A program made the translations under genes and the position numbers. A model generated the notes under the pieces. It saw only the letters and a program-made list of their open reading frames with translations. It made no database searches and was not told the DNA's origin. This document shows positions 58,917-64,000 of a stretch of DNA of 64,000 nt, piece after piece; within the stretch, counting starts at the first letter, position 1; every line of letters begins with the position of its first letter. The stretch comes from Acinetobacter sp. GSS19 (GTDB lineage Bacteria > Pseudomonadota > Gammaproteobacteria > Pseudomonadales > Moraxellaceae), in the NCBI RefSeq assembly GCF_028621895.1, contig NZ_CP117520.1, positions 1,488,001 to 1,552,000 on the forward strand, read 5' to 3'.

Positions 58917-58943
58917 AGAAAAGCCCCAGATGGGGCTTTTTTT
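58917..58943. terminator. Bidirectional terminator between DUF3144 gene and M16 gene
   Basis: AAAAGCCCC / GGGGCTTTT stem with an AGAT loop; A and T runs on either side. The M16 stop codon is at its right edge. Confidence 0.9.
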
Positions 58944-61713
58944 ACGACTTTTGTTTTGGCGCAGGCTGTCCATACTGGTCGGCCATTACCTCGACCAACT
59001 GTTCCGGTTTCAGATATTTCTGGATGACACGATCCAGATCTGCCTTGGTCAGTTTGGCAATTTGCTGGTCACGCTCCGCACGATGGGCCAGCGTTTTACC
59101 CAGCTCAAGCTGGCTGTTGAGCATACGGTGAATCGAGCGTTCATCTTCAAGTGAGGTGACACGCTGTTTCATAATGTCGGCTTTTGCGGCTTCCAATTCC
59201 TGCTCGGTCACACCACTGGCCAATAAATCTTTCAAGACTCTATGCACTGCCTGGCTCACCTGTGCCGCTTTGCCTGCGGTGTAGTTGGCTTCAATGGTCA
59301 AAGCTCCGACATCCTGATGCGCATCCAGTTCCAACTGACTGCCAAAACCATACACCAGTGCATTCTTCTCGCGCAGCTCTTGTGCCAGACGGGAAGATAG
59401 TTGTGAATTGCCTAAAATATGGCTCAGTACCAGCAAGGCCGGCGCATCCGCATGATAGATGCCGACTGGCATACTCAGCATACTCTGATAATTGCCAAAC
59501 TCACGCTGTTCAGACAGCACATGTAACTGCTGGGCAGGATAACGGTGATATTGCGGTACCACTTTGCTGAAAGCCTGCTGAGAATTCCATTGTCCCAACT
59601 GCTGTTCCAAAGTTTTTTGCATACTGGCTGGATCAAACTCGCCGGTAATGGCGATTTGTGCATGATTCATGGCAAAAAACTGCTGATAAAGCTGTTTGAC
59701 CTTGGCTTGAGTAGACTCATTCAGCTGCTGTTTGGCCCATTCAGGTTCAAAGTGATAACGTAGATCTCCCGGCTGATAAATTTCCAGTTGACGTGCCATG
59801 GTCAGTGCTGCCACGGTTTCCGGTTCGGTATAAGGACGGTTCAGGCTGGCCAGACTTTGTGCCTTGATCAGGTCAAACTGGGATTGCTCAAAGCTCGGTT
59901 GCTTCATCAGCCCGAGCACAAAATTGAAATAATCCGCGAACTGCTCTTTTTTCGCCTGGATGCGAATAGTCACCCCATTCCCGCTGGCTTCAGCGGTTGC
60001 TTCACCGCCTGCCGCAATCGAACGGTCGGCAATTTCTTGCAAGCTATGCTGATCTGTACCGCGTAGCAACAAATAAGCCATCAAGTCCAGCACCTCACCC
60101 TGTTTAAACAGGGATTGGGCATTGCCAAAATCAACGGTCAGCGTGGCATAGGTTTTATTGTCACGCGTCGAAGTTGGAAACAAGGCATAACGCAGGCCAT
60201 TTTTCAGTTGACCGCGCTGGATTTTTTGTTCAGTCGTGTCTAGCAGTTGATGAGAGGCCGTCACAAACTGCTGCACTTCCTGGCGATAGATATTCGGATC
60301 TTTTAACGCTTGTGACGGCATTTGCTGGCTAGCCAATGTTTTGCTTGGCAAGGCCTTTTGCTGCACCGCCTTTTTTTGCGCTTCAGGAGTCGGTTGAATA
60401 TCACCGGTGATGCGATGCTTGGCATTCAGGAATGCATCAAGCTGCTGGTTCACTTCAGGCAAACTCAACTGCTGGATGCGCTGCTGATCGGCAAAATACT
60501 GCGACCAGTTGCCGTCCTCCGTCACTACATAATCACTTAACATGCTTCCCACGGCCACCGCATTGGTGAGCAAACTGTCATGATCATTCTGAATCAGGTT
60601 TTTCACCCGTTTCAATTCCGTTTCAGTAAACGGTGCATTCTGCTCCACGCCCTGAGTCAGGCCTTGCTCGACCTTTTGAGCATCATGGTTCGGTGCATAA
60701 ATTGCGCCGAGAAAAACTAGATTAAAATCCTTTTCTGACCAGGTGGTGGCCTGTACCTGAGTGCTCAGTCCGCTTTCCACCATGCCCTGATACAAATGCC
60801 CACTCGGCTGCATGGTATACAAATACGGCGTTAAAGCCAGAATTGGCTGTAACTGTTTATTCTGGCCATCCATATAAATGTGGAATCTGGCCAGATCACT
60901 GCCCTTTTTCACCACAAACTGACGCTGCTTGATCTGGCTGACATCTAACGGTGCCACTTTCGGTTGTGCAGGCACCTGACGTGCAGGAATCGGACTAAAG
61001 TACTGGTCGATCTGTTTCAGCACCTGGGCCTTATCAAATTTACCGGCAATCACCATCACCGCGTTATTCGGTGCATACCAGGTCCGATAGAAGCGTTGCA
61101 GTTCCGGCATCTTGATGGATTTCAATTCAGCCAGGTCACCAATCGGCAACCGTCCTAATGACTGGTTGCCATAGGCCGATTTCCACATCTGATCAATCAG
61201 CACAGCAAAAGGCTGATCCAAACGGATTTCACGTTCGCGTTTGACGATCTCAATTTCACTGGGCACAAACTTCTGTTGCAGTACCAGCTTATCCATGCGC
61301 TCGGACTCAAGATAGATGATCTCATTCAGCGCTTTCGCATCCGGGCGAACAATGTTGGTGTATTTGGTCGAGTAATAATCCGTGCTGGCATTGGTCATCA
61401 AGGTATATTGATCCAGACGGCGCTGAAACTCATCCCCTTTGACATTCACCGTGCCTTTAAACGCCAGATGTTCCAGCAAATGAGCCAAGCCGCCTTTGCC
61501 CTTTGGATCATTTAATGCACCCGTGAAGTACACCGTGTTCATAAACACTTTATTTTCTTTTTCATTCGGCGCAAGAATAACGCGGAAACCGTTGTCCAGC
61601 TTGTATTCTTCAATATTCTGCTGGCTTTTCACCAAGACGACTTCTGCACCTGAGACGGCACTGACCGCCATCACGCACATAGCAAGGGTAAGTTGCTTGA
61701 ACCGCATCAACAT
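58942..61713 (-). CDS. M16-family (pitrilysin/insulinase) zinc metallopeptidase
   Basis: Exported two-lobed peptidase of about 923 aa. The signal peptide ends near SGA-E (residue 23). The zinc motif HxxEH is HLLEH at residues 78-82 (AHLLEHLAFKGT), with the third ligand Glu ~75 residues later. The second M16 repeat (from ~490) has no HxxEH and is presumably the non-catalytic half of the clamshell. This is the architecture of PqqL-type proteases, which cut peptides in the periplasm. GGAA lies six bases before the ATG 61713. It is monocistronic. Confidence 0.88.
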   Translation of the reverse strand: MLMRFKQLTLAMCVMAVSAVSGAEVVLVKSQQNIEEYKLDNGFRVILAPNEKENKVFMNTVYFTGALNDPKGKGGLAHLLEHLAFKGTVNVKGDEFQRRLDQYTLMTNASTDYYSTKYTNIVRPDAKALNEIIYLESERMDKLVLQQKFVPSEIEIVKREREIRLDQPFAVLIDQMWKSAYGNQSLGRLPIGDLAELKSIKMPELQRFYRTWYAPNNAVMVIAGKFDKAQVLKQIDQYFSPIPARQVPAQPKVAPLDVSQIKQRQFVVKKGSDLARFHIYMDGQNKQLQPILALTPYLYTMQPSGHLYQGMVESGLSTQVQATTWSEKDFNLVFLGAIYAPNHDAQKVEQGLTQGVEQNAPFTETELKRVKNLIQNDHDSLLTNAVAVGSMLSDYVVTEDGNWSQYFADQQRIQQLSLPEVNQQLDAFLNAKHRITGDIQPTPEAQKKAVQQKALPSKTLASQQMPSQALKDPNIYRQEVQQFVTASHQLLDTTEQKIQRGQLKNGLRYALFPTSTRDNKTYATLTVDFGNAQSLFKQGEVLDLMAYLLLRGTDQHSLQEIADRSIAAGGEATAEASGNGVTIRIQAKKEQFADYFNFVLGLMKQPSFEQSQFDLIKAQSLASLNRPYTEPETVAALTMARQLEIYQPGDLRYHFEPEWAKQQLNESTQAKVKQLYQQFFAMNHAQIAITGEFDPASMQKTLEQQLGQWNSQQAFSKVVPQYHRYPAQQLHVLSEQREFGNYQSMLSMPVGIYHADAPALLVLSHILGNSQLSSRLAQELREKNALVYGFGSQLELDAHQDVGALTIEANYTAGKAAQVSQAVHRVLKDLLASGVTEQELEAAKADIMKQRVTSLEDERSIHRMLNSQLELGKTLAHRAERDQQIAKLTKADLDRVIQKYLKPEQLVEVMADQYGQPAPKQKS

Positions 61714-61848
61714 AATCGTTCCAATTTTCTTTGAGGATTTCAAACCGTTATCGAGTTTTATAATAAAAAATCAGGCTATTTTTAAATAGTAGAGTTTTGC
61801 AAATACAGCCTAGCACACACACGGGTGATGCGGAGAAAAGATCTGTTT

Positions 61849-62652
61849 TTATAACAGCAACTCGGCGCGCATATACATTTTGGCATAGCCAGAAATTTCG
61901 ATACGTCCATCGGCCTGTAAACAACACTCCAACTCACCACCACGTTTGGATGCCTGATAAGCCAGAATACGCGGCTTCTGCAACTTTTCCGCCCATAGTG
62001 CAGCGATACCGGTATGCAACGAGCCAGTGACCGGATCTTCAGGAATCCCCTGATGCGGAGCAAAATAACGGCTGACACAGTCATAAGCAGCCCGGCCAGG
62101 TGCAGTGACAGCTACACTGCGTGCATAGTCTTGGCCAATCTGTTCGATCAAGCGCATGTCCGGCTGTAGCTGTTCTACGGTTTCGGCATCCTCACACAAC
62201 ACAATAAAGGCCTGACTGTTTGTATACACTTCAACGAGATGATCCAGTCCCAGCGCTTGCGTCAAGGCTTTGGGATAATCTTCCACACGATACGGCATAC
62301 GTACCGGAAAATTCATCTGGATCTTGCCGTCCTGCACTTGCGTAATATGAAACACGCCCAAGTCAGCCACATGAAAATGGATCTGAGACACAGTGGTATA
62401 GTCTTGAAACAGTACAAAACTGCTGGCCAAAGTGGCATGCCCACAAAAATCGACTTCATTGGTCGGTGTGAACCAGCGAATGGCATAGTTTTCAGCATCA
62501 ATGATTTTGACAAAAGCCGTTTCGGAAAGGTTATTTTCCATCGCAATGTTCTGCATCAAAGATTCGTCCAGCCATTCTGGCGTGATCAACACGGCGGCAG
62601 GATTGCCCTGAAACAGATTGCGGGTAAACGCATCAACCTGATACATCTTCAT
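61849..62652 (-). CDS. PhzF-family isomerase-like protein
   Basis: A 267-aa protein of the PhzF/diaminopimelate-epimerase fold. It has the family landmarks AFTRNLFQGNPAAV at the N-terminus, NLSETAFV with the conserved catalytic-type Glu, FTPTNEVDFCGHATLASS and EDPVTGSLHTGIAALWA. Most such homologues have no known substrate; no phenazine genes are nearby. It is divergent from the flavin reductase gene across 130 bp. Confidence 0.9.
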   Translation of the reverse strand: MKMYQVDAFTRNLFQGNPAAVLITPEWLDESLMQNIAMENNLSETAFVKIIDAENYAIRWFTPTNEVDFCGHATLASSFVLFQDYTTVSQIHFHVADLGVFHITQVQDGKIQMNFPVRMPYRVEDYPKALTQALGLDHLVEVYTNSQAFIVLCEDAETVEQLQPDMRLIEQIGQDYARSVAVTAPGRAAYDCVSRYFAPHQGIPEDPVTGSLHTGIAALWAEKLQKPRILAYQASKRGGELECCLQADGRIEISGYAKMYMRAELLL

Positions 62653-62782
62653 ATGACTGTTCTCTCTTCATGTTCATGCCGTTCTATCCCAACGGAGCAT
62701 CGGGTTTTCGCCTATGCTAGGCAGCAGGATTGGGCTTCTTTTATAATACAAAACATGACATTTTCCAGAAGAATGAATCGTT

Positions 62783-63373
62783 ATGTTTGCCCATCTACAG
62801 CCGGTTGAACTCGAAAAATCATATCGTTTAATCAATCACGGACCGACTGTTCTTGTGTCTGCACAGTATCAGGATGAACGTGATGTAATGGCAGCATCTT
62901 GGGCCTGTGCCGTCGAATTTTCTCCAGCCAAAGTCAGCGTGGTACTGGATAAAAGCTGCAAAACCCGCAGCCTGATTGAACAGTCCGGTTACTTTGCCTT
63001 GCAAGTAGCGACCTTAAAACAGCTGGAGATACTGTACCATTTGGGAACGCACAGCTTGTATGATCTTCCCGACAAACTCAAGCAGAGTGGAGTCCGTTTA
63101 TTCCAGTTTGAAGGCTTCGAGCACATTCCAGTCGTGCAGGATTGCTCGGCTTGGCTGTTATGTCAACTGATTCCTGAACCGCACAACCAGCAAAACCACG
63201 ATCTGTTTATGGGTCGTGTGGTGGCAGCTTTTGCGGATGACCGGGTGTTCCATCATGGACACTGGCATTTTCAGGATGCCGCGCCGGAATGGCGCAGCCT
63301 GCATCATGTCGCGGGTGGACATTTTTATACGATTGGTGAACCTGTCAGCGCCAAAAATGCAGTCACACGCTGA
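62783..63373 (+). CDS. Flavin reductase-like domain protein
   Basis: A 196-aa cytoplasmic flavoprotein of the FMN-binding split-barrel type. FMN contacts are expected in RDVMAASWACAVEFSPAKVS and SLIEQSGYFALQVA; the late block GRVVAAFADDRVF also fits. Such proteins reduce or bind FMN, often with a partner monooxygenase, but none is adjacent. It is convergent with icd across a terminator. Confidence 0.86.
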   Translation: MFAHLQPVELEKSYRLINHGPTVLVSAQYQDERDVMAASWACAVEFSPAKVSVVLDKSCKTRSLIEQSGYFALQVATLKQLEILYHLGTHSLYDLPDKLKQSGVRLFQFEGFEHIPVVQDCSAWLLCQLIPEPHNQQNHDLFMGRVVAAFADDRVFHHGHWHFQDAAPEWRSLHHVAGGHFYTIGEPVSAKNAVTR

Positions 63374-63384
63374 TCTCTCAAAGA

Positions 63385-63412
63385 CAAAACCCACGGTCAA
63401 CGCGGGTTTTGA
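63385..63412. terminator. Terminator between the flavin reductase gene and icd
   Basis: AAAACCCACG / CGCGGGTTTT arms (one mismatch) around GTCAA, between convergent genes. Confidence 0.65.
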
Positions 63413-63432
63413 CTGGATTACCAATGGGAACA

Positions 63433-64000
63433 TTATTCCATATTGTTGATAATCGCCTGGCCAAATTCGGAACAACGCAACAAGGTTGCATCTGGCATCA
63501 GACGTTCAAAGTCATAGGTCACGGTTTTTGCTGCAATCGCTCCCGATATCCCTTTGATGATCAAATCCGCTGCTTCGGTCCAGCCCATGTCACGCAGCAT
63601 CATTTCCGCAGACAGGATGATCGAACCCGGGTTGACCTTGTCCTGCCCCGCATATTTTGGTGCAGTACCGTGCGTGGCTTCATACATGGCGATAGCCCCG
63701 CCAATATTGGCACCGGGTGCAATCCCGATCCCGCCAACTTCAGCCGCGAGTGCATCGGAAATATAGTCACCGTTCAGGTTCAGTGTGGCAATCACTGAGT
63801 AATCCGCCGGACGCATCAGGATTTGCTGCAAAAAGGCATCTGCGATCACATCTTTAATGATAATGTCCTTGCCGGTTTTAGGATTTTTAATCTTGACCCA
63901 GGGACCACCATCAAGCAGCTCGCCACCAAAACGTTCCAGTGCGATTTCATAACCCCACTCTTTAAAGGCTCCTTCGGTGTACTTCATGATGTTGCCTTTG
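63433..64000 (-). CDS. icd: NADP-dependent isocitrate dehydrogenase (3' part, runs off the window)
   Basis: The C-terminal ~189 residues of the TCA-cycle enzyme that oxidises isocitrate to 2-oxoglutarate; the frame continues beyond the window edge. It is very close to E. coli Icd: [55 protein letters not shown] and [11 protein letters not shown]. The NADP-contact region [19 protein letters not shown] is present. This is the homodimeric form; Acinetobacter may also hold a monomeric isozyme elsewhere. The 5' end and start are not in the window. Confidence 0.95.
   Translation of the reverse strand, partial: KGNIMKYTEGAFKEWGYEIALERFGGELLDGGPWVKIKNPKTGKDIIIKDVIADAFLQQILMRPADYSVIATLNLNGDYISDALAAEVGGIGIAPGANIGGAIAMYEATHGTAPKYAGQDKVNPGSIILSAEMMLRDMGWTEAADLIIKGISGAIAAKTVTYDFERLMPDATLLRCSEFGQAIINNME

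Overview
The window is chromosomal DNA of an Acinetobacter-type gammaproteobacterium (Moraxellaceae). The reasons are the moderate-to-low GC content, the adjacent dat-ddc pair for 1,3-diaminopropane, the divergent efp/epmB pair, long-form PstC and PstA, a degenerate FimX-like protein, and surE-nlpD without a following rpoS. I assign the genus by gene content and protein style, not by a search. Nearly all of it is housekeeping or conserved accessory DNA. I see no prophage, integrase, intact insertion sequence or CRISPR array.

Layout. 1-2.8 kb: an ArsP-type permease, arsC behind a 22-bp palindrome, and a decayed formylglycine-generating-enzyme-like pseudogene. 2.8-4 kb: a lipid A type acyltransferase and tRNA-Val(GAC). 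4-8 kb: a MoxR / DUF58 / TgpA-transglutaminase operon. 8-10.5 kb: a CstA-type transporter with its YbdD partner. 10.6-16.2 kb: efp divergent from epmB, then a PilZ-like protein and a degenerate FimX-like protein in overlapping order. 16.2-25.9 kb: rpmE, an SBF transporter, gloA, an AmpG permease carrying an inserted periplasmic domain, a Lon-like protease, grxD, argD and a LysR regulator. 26-34.3 kb: nlpD and surE, a small secreted protein, dacC, a gamma-carbonic anhydrase, then nudJ-mnmA-hflD-purB in the E. coli order. 34.3-37 kb: a DUF2238 membrane protein, cytochrome b561 and SohB. 37-42 kb: pstS-pstC-pstA-pstB with an upstream Pho box. 42-45 kb: dat-ddc. 45.5-50 kb: a SIMPL protein, a small secreted repeat protein, and a desaturase / ferredoxin-reductase pair divergent from a TetR regulator. 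50-64 kb: rapA, rluA, an orphan aryl-carrier-like protein, an HbpS-like protein, hemL, thiE, yqaA, two poorly known proteins, an M16 peptidase, a PhzF protein, a flavin reductase and the 3' part of icd.

Functional groupings. Several clusters act as units: phosphate uptake (pst, PhoB-controlled by inference), tRNA and purine metabolism (nudJ-mnmA-hflD-purB), EF-P and its lysine aminomutase, diaminopropane synthesis, and a DesT/DesCB-like membrane-lipid desaturation module. The less ordinary items are the Ig-like insertion in AmpG, the orphan carrier protein fused to an apparently inactive isochorismatase-like domain, the decayed FGE gene, and several perfect palindromes in control regions.
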